Shown here piece by piece: positions 36,084 to 47,597 of a stretch of 64,000 nucleotides of DNA. Position 1 is the first letter of the stretch, and every line of letters begins with the position of its first letter. Source of the stretch: Populus alba (Eukaryota > Streptophyta > Magnoliopsida > Malpighiales > Salicaceae); the NCBI RefSeq assembly GCF_005239225.2, contig NC_133284.1:1765770-1829769 (forward strand), in the 5' to 3' direction. A program made the position numbers and the translations under genes. The notes below the pieces were generated by a model. That model did no database searches. It saw only the letters and a program-made list of their open reading frames with translations, and was not told where the DNA came from.

Positions 36084-38656
36084 GAAAAAGCACTCAGCGG
36101 CCTTCTGGCAGAAACAAAAAACTCACTCAGTTGCTCTAGGTTTTTTCACAAACTATGGTCTGAAGTGTTTCTGATCAGAATCTTCTTGAATGCTCTGTTC
36201 CTGCATTTGTCCATCAGTTCTTATTCTACACAAAGTCTTCGTCAATGTATACTTTTGCAGCTAAACAACAAATCAACATTATCAGGTGGGGTTTACTATT
36301 GTTCATTTTTTGAAGTAATTTTTATTTAAAAATATATTAAAATAATATCTTTTTATTTTTAAAAATAATTTCTTACTTCAAAGAATTAAAATAATTTAAA
36401 AAAATAAAAAAATTTAAATTTTTTAAAAATACAATTTCAAAGTCATTAAAAAAAAACTATTTGTATTATGATGTTAAAAATAATTTTTATTAAAAATATA
36501 TATTTTTTTATTTTTTATATTATTATTTCAAAATAACTAAATAGAGGAGAAGGTATCCCTTTGACCGTACACAAGAAAGATATACTTTAGCTTTTCACAA
36601 AGTGAAAGCTAAATTGGGTTTAAAGTGAAGATTTTTTTTTTTTTCACAAAGTGAAATTTCTTTTACTTAAATATTAGATGTTTGGCTCGGCTATGCATCA
36701 AGTCGGATCAATTTTTTTAAATATAATAAAAATATAAAATTGTTGTTACTGTGCTTTCTAAATAAAAACTTAAATCATCAAGTAATGATATTTTTTTAAA
36801 ATATTAAAATTATGATATATTGAATAATTGGTTTTTTAATATTAAGGTATGAGCATATTATATCGATCAGGAACAAGGTCATGAGATCATGATAACTATA
36901 TAAAAATTAAATCAAAATAATTTATGAAGTCTAAATCCTAATTAATTCAATGTTGAATGATAAAAATAAAAATAAAAATCATTTTTTTAAAATAAAAAAA
37001 GAGAATGGTATAACTTGTCAAATAAAAAAAATGACATGAGTCAATGTAAACCTATCAAATCTATTATCTCGATCATGAAAATGGTACAACCCCATAAAAA
37101 GTAAATGAAAAAAGATTACAAAGCTCAATTTCTAACCAATTTAATAAAAGTATAAACTCATAGAAAGCAAATGAAAAAAAATCTTGAAACTCGATTCCTA
37201 ACCAACTAAATATTAAAGGAAGAAATTTAAAAAATATTTTTTTAAAAAAATAAAAGACAACCTAAGTTAACCCGGGTTAATTTGTCAAACTCACAACTTG
37301 AATCATGAGATTGAGATAACCCTAAATAAAGTAAGTAAAAAAAATTACAAAGCTCAAATCCTAAACAACCAATGATAAAGGAAAAAATAGAAGAAAAAAA
37401 AACCTAGTCCACTCGAATTAACTTGTCAAATCCATAACGTAGATCATAAGATCAGGAAAACCTATAGAAAAAAGAAAAAGAAATTACCAAGCTCACATCC
37501 TAACTAACTAAATGCTAAAGGACATTTGATTTTTTTTTTTGAAAGGACCATTAAAGATGATCCAAGTCATCCATGGTTAAACTTGCAAACCTGTGACCAA
37601 GGATTTGAAATTAAGATTACCCCATAGAAAGAAAAAAAAATCAGAAGCCACTTAACCATCTTAATGTTGAAAGATGAAATTAAAAAAAAAAAACAAATAG
37701 TAATCAAAATAACGAGAATCAAATTTGACAAAAAGAAAATATGATAGGCCACTTTGCTATTTTCGAGAGGCCATACATGAAAATCGAGGAAAGTGGAGAG
37801 AGAGAGGAGAGAGAGAGGAGAGGAGAGGAGAAGAAAGAAAAGAAGACGGCAACACCGGTCACCTTATAGCAAGAAATGTTGGAGGACTAAAATGTATTTC
37901 ACAAATAAATTTGAAAGCATCATTATGCTACTTGTGTTTTTCAATTCATTTCTCAGTCTTAAATGAGAAATTAGAAAAAAAAAAGCCAATTAAAAAAAAA
38001 TTGAATTAATTGAGTTAACCTGTTAAACTTGTGACCCGGGTTATGAGACGTAGACAACCCAATAAAAAACATATTCAATGTTGAAGGACACGTGACCTGG
38101 ATCATGATTTTGAGATATGACTGCGATAACCTTTTAGAAATAAAATAAAAAAATGATTCAATTTAACTTGAGTTAAAATGCTAAAACCTATGACTTTGAT
38201 TGTGAGACTAAATATCCTAATTGAAAGCAAATCAAAACATATTATGAAACTCAATTCCTAACCAACCTTGTGTTGAATGATGAAATTTGAAGAAAACAAT
38301 TTAATAAATAAATAACATAAAAAACAGCTCAAGTCAATTCGGATTAACCCTTTAAGAACTATTGATCTTGAGTCATGAGGACAAAATAACATAATAGAAA
38401 GTACAAAGAAAAACAAATTTTGAAGTCTAATTCTCAATCAATTTAATATTAAATGATGAAATGTTAAAAAAAAATTAATTAAAAAAGAAAAACATGAGTT
38501 AATCAGGTTAACTCGCTAAACCTATGATTCATATAATGAGAGTGTAATAACTCAATAAAAATAAATTGATGAGATTAAACAAAAAAAAAATATTTGAAAA
38601 AAAAGAAAAATACTATTCAAATGAATTGTAATAATGCTTTGTGAGGAGGGAAGGTG

Positions 38657-38860
38657 TGTTTGGGAATACGATGCAGACCGTGTTCTAAAACATTTTGAAT
38701 TTTTTTTTGCTTAAAATGAATTTTTTTTTAATGTTTTCAGATTGTTTTGATGTATTGATATTAAAAGTAATTTTTTTTTTTTAAAAAAAAAAACTTTATT
38801 TTTATGTATTTCTAAACGAAAAACATTTTGAACCGTCACCGCTAATCACAATTCCAAACA
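38657..38860. mobile_element. MITE-like element with TGTTTGG ends
   Basis: The left end TGTTTGGGAATACGATG and right end ATCACAATTCCAAACA form imperfect terminal inverted repeats around about 200 bp of AT-rich, non-coding DNA. The duplicate copy lies at 57475-57674. The same terminal style recurs near 40654, 46335 and 63420. Confidence 0.7.
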
Positions 38861-39270
38861 ATTAGGGTGAAATCCTTTCCTTAATTTAGTTTATAGTTGA
38901 TAGTATTTTCTATTGAATCTAGGTTTTCCCTGGGCATATGACGGCTAAGTTGACGAAGGTTATACTTATAATGATTCCCTCTCTTAAAAATTTGACATTT
39001 TCAATTTTAAATTAGTTTCTTTTTTGAATAATTTCGTAGTTCATATACTGGATAAAGATCCACTCAACGAGTAAAACATGTAACCGATCTTTACACTCAC
39101 TGTGCTTGATGGAGGGTTTAAGAATGGTATAGGATCTTTCTCCAACGGACAAGGATTCTTTATACTCATCATGCTTGAAGGAGGGTTCAGAATGGCATGT
39201 GATCTTTTCTCCAATAAACAATAATTTTTTATGTCGCATGTTCCTAATTATTACTTCTTTGTTTGTTTGT

Positions 39271-39756
39271 TCTAATATGTTACTGAAGGATAAACAAGAA
39301 GTGGAAGAAACCAACATGGATTAGTTACTGAAGGAAATACATAGCAATTTCAGAAGAGGAAATCACAGAGCACACTGTTTATTTACAGAAAAAAAGAAAC
39401 AAAAGAACAATTGAAATGGCAGAATCTAAACAACTTGAATGATAGAACACACTGCTTGTATGACAGTAAGTAGGAGGAGAATTCCAGCTGCAATAACAGA
39501 GATAGAAATACATTTTTTTGTTCTAATATGTTACTGAAGGATAAACAAGAAGTGGAAGAAACCAACATGGATTAGTTACTGAAGGAAATACATAGCAATT
39601 TCAGAAGAGGAAATCACAGAGCATACTGTTTATTTACAGTAAAAAAGAAACAAAAGAACAATTGAAATGGCAGAATCTAAACAACTTGAATGATAGAACA
39701 CACTGTTTGTATGACAGTAAGTAGGAGGAGCATTCCAGCTGCAATAACAGAGATTA
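39271..39756. repeat. Tandem duplication of the 3' end of DUF247 copy B, period 251 bp
   Basis: A stretch starting TCTAATATGTTACTGAAGGA (39271-39505) is repeated at 39522-39756. It covers the 3' flank and the last codons (the membrane-helix region) of copy B. About 16 bp of A/T-rich filler joins the units. The duplicate block near 58082-58320 has a single unit, so this duplication happened after the two blocks separated, or was lost in the other. Confidence 0.85.
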
Positions 39757-40097
39757 TGGCCCACGGATTGTCGAAATACTTGTGTTTCAGGTCTGCCTTC
39801 CATTTGTGCCTACGCCTTTTGTAATACGTGTTCAGATGTTCAACGACATCAGAAAAATAGAAATCGTGGCTATCGACAAGATTTTCATTGGCAAGATTGT
39901 GGAGAAGTCTTAAGAGGGCATCGTTATCACACAGCCAATTCTCTATAATTCCTTTTCTTGCGAGTATTTCTAAGTCCTTGGAAGCATGAACAACCAAATT
40001 GATCATCGTGATATAGTTACCTATAAAACCAGAACCGAAATGGCATTGCTCAAAGGCTTGGACATTCCTGAATAAAGTTTCTGTGCTATCCACAATT
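39677..40097 (-). pseudogene. DUF247 copy B, N-terminally deleted
   Basis: Only the C-terminal third of a DUF247 protein remains: ETLFRNVQAFEQCHFGSGFI, then NDALLRLLHNLANENLVDSH, FYFSDVVEHLNTYYKRRRHK, and the C-terminal membrane helix (AIISVIAAGMLLLLTVIQTV). Upstream, the frame runs directly into sequence matching the 5' flank of the other copies (TATTAATACGGATGCG), so the N-terminal two thirds were removed by one deletion. An open frame continues to 40180 through the flank, but there is no DUF247 N-terminus. Copy B is of the same subtype as E/F and clearly different from A, C and D. Confidence 0.88.
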
Positions 40098-41343
40098 ATT
40101 AATACGGATGCGTAACCAAATTCCAACACAAATGTAAAAAGGAAATGAAAATAGCACACAAAATGTTGGCAGACAATCACAAAAAATATCTGGAAGGAAT
40201 CGAATCTGAATTATTTCAACATACATAGCTTCTCTAAGTTACAGCTTACATACTTAGATTTGCTACAAATAGAAAAAACTCTGAGTGGACTTTTCTGATC
40301 AGAATTTTCTTGACTGTTTTGTTCCTGCAATTCACCATCTCTTCTTATTCTACAAAAAGTCCGTCAATTTAGACTCTTACGGCTGGACTCCAATTCAACA
40401 TTAATAAGTGGGGCCGGTTCCAGCTGTTGTCTTGTTGAGTAAAAATCAAGGCAATGATAGGGAACGCGGGGCATCACATTCTATAAAATTTTAATTTTTG
40501 TTTTAGATTTAAATTTATTTGTTTTATATTCTTAAATTATTTTAAAAGACTGATGTTAAAAATAATTTTTTTTAAATAAAAAAAATATTATTTAAATATA
40601 TATATTATTTATAAAAATTATTTTAAAAAATAATTACAACTACACTCTCAAACATTTTTTTATTATGTAGATACATGGTCACAAAAACTAAATACCTTTT
40701 TATATGAAGAGAACTTAAAACTAGAGTGTAAATATTTTTAGACGCAGAAACTAGAAGAACACAAGGTAACAAAAGGTTCAGAATTATAGAAGCAAAAGAA
40801 AGTTCTGTAGAAAATGAAACTGTAAAATCTCCGAGTTCGTTTTTCTGGTTAGTAAGAAAGAGTGCATATGAAAACTCCGCAAGTTTGCAAGTTTCAGAAT
40901 TATTTTGCTGCAGAGGTTCTTTGAGGAGCTTAGAGCGGGGATTTTGAAGGCAATCAAAGTAAGTCCTAATTTAGAAAATCCATATGTTTATTTTGCTATC
41001 ATCCCGTTCCTTGTAGTTACGAGGGTATCAAATAATCATTTAAATTTAATAATTTAAATTATTAAATAAAAATTTAAAATACAATTTATATTATTTTTTA
41101 ATATATTTATTTAAATAAAAGTTTTTTAAGTTTCCATCTGTGTACATACAGATATGTCAGATTAATCGAGTTTTACTGAGTTAATGTATTTTTTATTTCA
41201 ATTTAAAATCTCATTTTGATAATATTTTGGGTTGAGTTGATCAAATTAACTCGTTTAATCAAGACTAAACATCATTCAAAGAGTAGAGTAGCTTTTTCCA
41301 TAGAAATTAAAGCATTCCCCGCCTGATTCCAATTAGAATTGGA
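40098..41343. other. 5' flank of copy B, MITE-like piece, spacer
   Basis: The first about 300 bp match the 5' flanks of copies A, D and F. A MITE-like AT-rich copy ending ACTACACTCTCAAACA lies at about 40470-40654. The rest is spacer, ending in a perfect inverted repeat TCCAATT-AG-AATTGGA at 41328-41343, directly beside the Helitron end. No gene. Confidence 0.6.
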
Positions 41344-43967
41344 ACTAGTTACATGCCCCGCGTGATGCCGCGGGTCAATTATTTTTTGCATTTTAAAAAT
41401 AACCGAGATCTAAAAGTGTTGGGTTTTTTTGTAAAGTTATACCCAAAAGTCTGAGTTTTGGTTACATCGCCTGATCCAAGAGTAATGTTTATAATATTAA
41501 TAATAACATTAAACTTGGGTTAACCCTTAGTATAAAAGTGTCTAGACTACAATACCAGATCCAATAGCATTGGACGTGGGTCTGGCTGCAAGGTCGTGTC
41601 ATAAAAGTGTGATAATTAAATAGATTAGTAAAAACAAAAACCAATAGGAAGAAAAAAACTAATGAAAAAAAGAAAAAAAATGAATTAATTGGGTTAACCC
41701 TTCCAATCAGGTTAACCCGTCATACCTTGAATTCGCATCATGAAAGTTTGATAATTAAAAAAAAAAAACAAATTAATGGGTTAACCCAGAATTAACCGGG
41801 CTAACTCGTCAAACCAAGTTAACCTGTCAAACCCGGAATCCGTGTAATGAAAGTTTGATAACTAAATAGAAAAAAATTTAGCATTAACAATTTAAATTAA
41901 ACGAAAAAAATTAATTAAAAAAAACAAAAGGCATCAACCTTTTCACTGTGGACTGCACAATGGAGTCCACAGTCAAAGGCATAAAAAAAAAAAAAAACTA
42001 AAGGCATCCGCCAAAAACTACTTAGAAAAAAATTTAATATCAATAAACTAAATTAATTAAATAAAATTAATTAAAAAGAAAAAATAAAAGAAAAAAAACA
42101 TTTAAAAAGAAAAAAAAAATACTAAATAGAAAGAAATTTAACATTAACAAACTAAACGAAACGAAAAAAATAATTAAAAAAAATTCAGGTTAACTCGTCA
42201 AACCAAGTTAACCCGTTAAACCCGGGATCCGTGTCATGAATGTCTGGTAACTAAATAAAAAAAATATGAATATTAACAAAGTAAACTAAACAAAAAAAAT
42301 TAATAAAAAAGAAAAAAAAATCTGGGTAACTCGTCAAACCATGCTAACCCGTTAAACCCAGAATCTCTGTCATGAAAGTCTGATAACCAAATAAAAAAAA
42401 TTAATATTAACAAACTAAATTAAACAAAAACATTTATGAAAATAATAATAAAAATTAACGGGTCAACCCAGAATTAACTGGGTTCACCCATGAAACCATG
42501 TTAACCCGTGAAACTCGGGATATGTGTCATGAAAGTCTAATAACTAAATAGAAAGAAATCTAACATTAACAAACTAAACTAAACAAAAAAAATTAATTAA
42601 AAAGAATAAAAAGCAAAAAAAAAAATCTATTTAACTTGTCAAACCAAGTTAACCCTTTAAATCTGGTAAACGTGTCATGAAAGTCTGACAACTAAATAAA
42701 AAAAATTAAACATTAATAAACTAAATTAAACAAAAAAATTTTGTTAAAAAAAAACAAAGAAATAAGCCAAAAAAAATCCCAAAAAACATAAAAAAAAACA
42801 GCTAAAAAAACTAAGACAACTTTAATAAAAAAAAACGTTTAAGGAATCAGTGTTTTATTGTGGAAATGAAAAAATTAATTAAAAAGAAAAAAAAATTTGA
42901 GTTAATCTATTAAACCTGGAATGTGTGTTATAAAAGTTTGAGATAGAAAAAAATTTAACATTAATAATTTTTTTTAAATATCCATTAAAAAAACAAAGAA
43001 AAAAAAAGCAAAAAGTAAAAAAAAAAATCTGAATTAATTGGGTTAACCCTCAAACCAAGTTAACACATCAAACCAGGGATTTGCGTCATGAAAGTTTGAT
43101 AGCTGCATAGAAAAAAATTGATGGGTTAACCCATAATTAATTTGGTTAACCTATGAAACCAGAAAAAAAATCTGGGTTAACCCGATAAACCTGGAATGCA
43201 TGTTATAAAAGTCTGAGATACAAAAAAATTTAACATTAACAATTTTTTTTTTAAAAAAATATCAATTAAACAAAAACAAAGAAAAAATGAAGAAAAAAAA
43301 CAAAAAGTAAAAAAAAAAAAGAAAAAAAAAGGCAGCTCAATTAAAAAAAAATGAAAAAAAAGACTTAAAAAAAAGGAAAAAAGCATGACAGCTCAGCTTT
43401 TACTGTGAGTCCACAGTAAAAGTTTGTGGAAATGAAAAAATTAATTAAAAAGAAAAACAAAAAAAAAAAATCTGAGTTAACCCATTAAACCTGAAATATG
43501 TGTTATAAAAGTTTGAGATAGAAAAAATTTTAACATTAATAATTTTTTTTTAAATATCCATTAAAAAAAAGAAGAAAAAATAAAAAAGAAAAGAAAAACA
43601 AAAAATAAAAAAAAATCTGAATTAATTGGGTTAACCCTCAAACTAAGGTAACCCATCAAACCAGAGATTCGCGTCATGAAAGTTTGATAGCTGCATAGAA
43701 AAAAAAATTGATGGGTTAACCCATAATTAATTTGGTTAACTTGTGAAACCAGAAAAAAAATCTGGGTTAACCCGATAAACCCGGAATGCATGTTATAAAA
43801 GTTTGAGATAGAAAAAAAATTTAACATTAACAATTTTTTTTTTAAAAAATATCAATTAAACAAAAACAAAGAAAAAAAAAAACAAAAAAGTAAAAAAAAA
43901 AAAAAAAAAAAAAAGACAGCTCAATTAAAAAAAATGAAAAAAAAAACTTAAAAAATAAGAAGCAAAA

Positions 43968-44012
<45 letters not shown>

Positions 44013-44100
44013 AGAAGAAGAAGGAAAAAAGCATTACAGCTCAGACTTTTACACTGCACAGTGCAATTCACAGTAAAATTCTGAGCTCTTTTAGCTATAT
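41344..44100 (-). mobile_element. Helitron-like non-autonomous element 1, with minisatellite interior
   Basis: Read on the minus strand, the left boundary shows a Helitron 3' terminus. A 6-bp hairpin (CCCGCG at 41357-41362 pairing with CGCGGG at 41369-41374) is followed by 8 nt and then CTAG/T at 41344-41348. The interior (about 41600-44050) is a diverged array of roughly 130-170 bp units. Units combine TTAACCCGTCAAACC-like motifs, 'TGTCATGAAAGTCTGATAAC', and A-rich runs. A larger internal repeat (about 42880-43170 and 43465-43790) and pure A-runs of up to about 40 nt (43970-44010) are present. No Rep/helicase gene is visible. The 5' end is not identified and may be nested with the next element. 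Confidence 0.6.
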
Positions 44101-45795
44101 ACTAGCTTTGATACCCGCGCAATGCCGCTGGTAACTTTTTTTTGTATAAAAAATATTTTAAAAAATAAAAATTAAAAAATCTTGGGTTTTTCTGCAAAGT
44201 TATACTTAAGAATCTTGGGTTTGGCTGCAACGCCTGACCTAAGAATAACATTTATAATATTAATAATAAAATTAAACTTGCATGATCCAAGTTTAAGTGA
44301 GCCTGACTGTAACAGCAGACTCAAGAATATTGGATGTGGGTCTGGCTATAAGGTCGTGTCATCAAAGTGTGATAATTAAATAGATTAATTAAAAAAAACA
44401 AAGAAAAAAATAAACAGAAAGGAAAAAACCTAATGAAGAAAAAGAAAAAAAATTGAATTAATTGGGTTAACCCTTTAAATCAGGTTATTCCGTAAAACCT
44501 GGGATTTGCGTCGTGAAAGTTTGATAACTAAATAGAAAAAAACAATGACGGGTTTACCCAAAATTAACCGGGTTAACTCATCAAACCAAGTTAACCCGTC
44601 AAGCCTAGGATACGTGTCATGAAAATCTGATAATTAAATAGAAAATTAACTTTAACAAACTAAACTAAATAAAAAAAAATAACTCGTCAAATCAGGTTAA
44701 CTCATCAAACCCGAGATTCGTATCATGAAAATATAATAACTAAATAAAAAAAAATTTAACATTAACAAAATAAATCAAACAAAAAAAATTCATTAAAAAA
44801 GAATTAAAAAGAAAAAACAAAAGAAAAAAAACAGTCATATATTATAATACAATATAATAATAATCATAATGAAAAAACATGGGGAAAGCTAAATTCCCAA
44901 CCAACTCAATATTAAAAAAATAAATTTAACAAAGATAATTTAAAAAATAAACATGTGGGGGAAAGACTGAAGCCAAACAAAAATCATGCAAGAGAAACAC
45001 TGTAGTAATCCATAGGGGTTTTTATCTTTTTGAAAAAAGCTACAAAGCTAAGTTCTCAACCAACTTAATATAGAAAAAAAAAAACCGAGATCCGTGTAAT
45101 GAAAGTATGATAACTAAATTAAAATTTTTTTTCACATTAACAAACTAAATTAAAGAAAAAAAAAACACAAAGAAAAAAGCAAAAAAAAAAAAATCCATGG
45201 GTAAAAGGAAAAAAAAAAGAAGTCAACTGTTTAACTGTGTGCACAGTGATGCATTATATGTAAAAACCAGAAGAAACAAAAGCGAGGAAAAAAAAAGCTG
45301 CTACAGTGAAAAAACATTAAAAAAAAAGCAAAAAAAAAGAGTAAAAACTGCTACAGAAAAAAAAAACCAAAAAAAAAATCCACAGAAGAAAAAACAAAAA
45401 TAAAATAAAATTAGAGTTCTTATTAATAAATAAATAAATTTAAAAAAAATGATTTAAAAAATAAACATGTGGGGGAAAGACTGCAGCCAAACAAAAATCA
45501 TGCAAGGGGAAGCTACGCGTTTTAGTATATTACTTAATTATAATAATAATAATAATAATTATTATTATATATATAAGTATAATTAAAAGGCGTGGGGAAG
45601 TAAATTTAACAAAAATAATTTAAAAAATAAACATGTGGGGGAAAGACTGTAACCAAACAAAAATCATGCAAGGGGAAGCTACGCGTTTTAGTATATTACT
45701 TAATTATAATAATAATAATAATAATAATTATTATATATGTAAGTATAATTAAAAGGCGTGGGGAAGCTACAGTGTTTTCCCCACGCCTTTTAGAG
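44101..45795 (-). mobile_element. Helitron-like non-autonomous element 2, in tandem
   Basis: A second 3'-type terminus in the same orientation lies at 44101-44132. The hairpin pairs 44113-44119 with 44126-44132 (one mismatch), then 7 nt, then CTAG/T. The adjoining 200-400 bp resemble the subterminal part of element 1 (shared 'ATTTATAATATTAATAATAA' and the GTGTCAT..AAAGTGTGATAATTAAAT region). Minisatellite units continue to about 45130. Near the other end a 170-bp piece with AACATGTGGGGGAAAGACTG recurs (about 44954, 45461 and 45632), finishing in a 15-bp perfect hairpin (45751-45791). The minus strand there begins TCTAAAAGGCGTGGGG, a plausible TC 5' end, but the flanking base is not the expected A, so this boundary is tentative. 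Confidence 0.55.
45751..45791. repeat. Perfect 15-bp inverted repeat
   Basis: AAAAGGCGTGGGGAA (45751-45765) pairs perfectly with TTCCCCACGCCTTTT (45777-45791) around an 11-nt loop. A partial copy of the left arm occurs near 45586-45600. Probably the subterminal hairpin of the adjacent transposon. Confidence 0.9.
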
Positions 45796-46685
45796 TTCTT
45801 TAATAATTTCACGAATATAATACGATACATTATGTTATAAATAACTTCAATGGAGTCAAATCCAAGAAAACAATACCAGGCTGCACAATCCTTTGCCCCA
45901 AAATTAGACCTCAAAAGATGGCTTGGGCCTCGGATTATTTAGCAGTTCGATTCTTGCCTGGAACAAGTATTAGTTGGGCCATAAGGGAAGGCAAAGTTGA
46001 AGAATGTTTATTTAAAAAATCCATGGACTGCCATCTCTAGTATTAGAAAGCTGGCTGGAGTAGACTAGGCCTTGACCAACTGAGAATATTTGAGATTAAC
46101 TTATGTGCTTGGTGAAGCACATCGTCACGAGTATCTATTTATTTTTTATTTTAAAAGTATTTTTAATTTTTTTTATATATTTTATTAACTTCAAATTAAT
46201 ATATTTTAAGTGTTTTTAAATCATTTTAATGTGCTAATATCAAAAATAATTTTTTAAAAATAAAAGAAAATTATTAATATGTATTTTAACAAAAAAAAAT
46301 TATTTAAAAAACAACCACAATCACACTATCAAACAAATTTTAAGGCTTAACAAATCTTTCAGCAGGCTTTGATGAGGAGAAATAAAAAGCCTGGCGCAAA
46401 TTAATAGTGACATTTTGTATTTTGTTTTTAACTTTTATTTTTCTATATCTTTGATTCATCTACTCTTAACTAATCATAATCATAAAAAGTAATGCAATAT
46501 TATTTTTTTTAATTTTCAATCCTTTGTTAATTAAAATTTATATTTTCTTGATTTTCAATTCCTTTTCTTGTCAAGAAAATCCTCAGCAAAAATACACATA
46601 TTTTCTAATATAGTAACAAATTAGATAATTGACCCGTATTATGTTGGAGGACAAATTAAATTTTTCTTGAATCTAAAAATAAATT
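45796..46685. other. Spacer with a MITE-like copy
   Basis: About 46104-46335 is a MITE-like AT-rich copy ending ACCACAATCACACTATCAAACA-like sequence at 46335. The rest has no gene evidence. Confidence 0.5.
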
Positions 46686-46687
46686 AC

Positions 46688-46776
46688 ATGGTTTACAGAA
46701 GATATTTTAGAGGAAATGAATTCCTCTGAAGTAGAAACTTTTGTTGATTTCATAAGAAACTGTCTTAGCAATTGAT
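46688..46776 (+). pseudogene. DUF247 gene fragment on the plus strand (module 2)
   Basis: It encodes the same short DUF247 piece as the fragments at 33475 and 49903 (EDILEEMNSSEVETFVDFIR-like) and ends in the same stop context. It lies upstream in plus coordinates, that is on the 3' side, of copy C, keeping the module-gene arrangement. The upstream 500 bp of the module are missing here. Confidence 0.75.
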
Positions 46777-47597
46777 ATTTTGAAGTAGTTCATGTTTTAA
46801 TTTATAATTAGATACTACCATGAATGTTGTTAGAGAATGATATGTAAATTATATCGGGAGACATTATGGTTTTTTGATATAATTAATATTAGAGTTTTAA
46901 AAAATAGGGATGAGTTTGAATTTTATTATTTTTATTTTAACTAATTAAATTAATAAAACTAGGTCAAAGTAGTAGTGTAAAACCTAAACTTTTGATCCAG
47001 ACTCAAGTTTAAGTTGGTCCAGACTCAAGTTTAAGTTAGTCCAAACCCAACTTAAATTAGCCTAGGTATATTAAGAAAAGCTGTAAGAGAATTGTTTTTC
47101 TTTCTTTTAATTATTGTGGCTGATGTGACCTTTTTTCATGAAATCAAGGATTTTAATTTTTGATCTTGAGTTTTTTATTTAAAGAAAGATGAAAGTAGTG
47201 AGAAAGTGATTTCCTTTTATGTTACTTGCAATTATGATTTGTTTATAAAAGGATTAAAGAAGATATTAAGATTTATAAAGATTTAAAGTTTATGTTGATA
47301 AAATTAATGATTATTACGAGTTAAAGGTTAAGTATTTGATTTTTAATGTGTTGTTAGAAATAAAATTTTGTTAATTGATTTGTTAGAAATAAGTTATTGC
47401 AATACTGAAATGCACTTCAATGCCATTCATTACATGATCCTTTTCTGACTAATTGATAGCATGTTGATTGATACAAACCATTTTGCAGAGAAAACAAGAC
47501 GATCATTGATCATTTAATGAAGTACATTATAGCAATCTCACAGGAAACACAAACAGAACACACTTTCATTTGTAGCACACGATTGAAAGGGTAGAAC

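Larger units (their letters stand above)
35831..39262. repeat. Large duplicated spacer block, copy 1 (pairs with about 54757-58076)
   Basis: From the 5' flank of copy A to the 3' flank of copy B, this block matches 54757-58076 in order and orientation. The offset changes only from 18826 to 18814 bp between 35951 and 39317, so net indels are very small. Contents: an AT-rich MITE-like piece (about 36300-36480); a diverged minisatellite of 100-170 bp units with GTTAACCCGGGTTAA-like and CTAACCAACT-like motifs (about 36840-38620); a GA-rich tract (37795-37840); and a MITE at 38657-38860. A 101-codon frame at 39012-39317 is identical in both copies but looks non-coding. No gene is seen in the block. 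Confidence 0.9.

Noticed and set aside
36560..38620. Regularly spaced repeats as a possible CRISPR-like array
   Set aside because: The units are diverged AT-rich minisatellite repeats in a plant nuclear genome, without constant repeats, unique spacers or cas genes.
39012..39317. A 101-codon minus-strand frame, identical at 39012-39317 and 57826-58131
   Set aside because: The identity comes from the recent block duplication. The translation is low in information, resembles no family, and spans the 3' flank of DUF247 genes.
45197..45403. Lys-rich 68-codon frame
   Set aside because: A pure product of A-rich repeat DNA inside the Helitron-like region.
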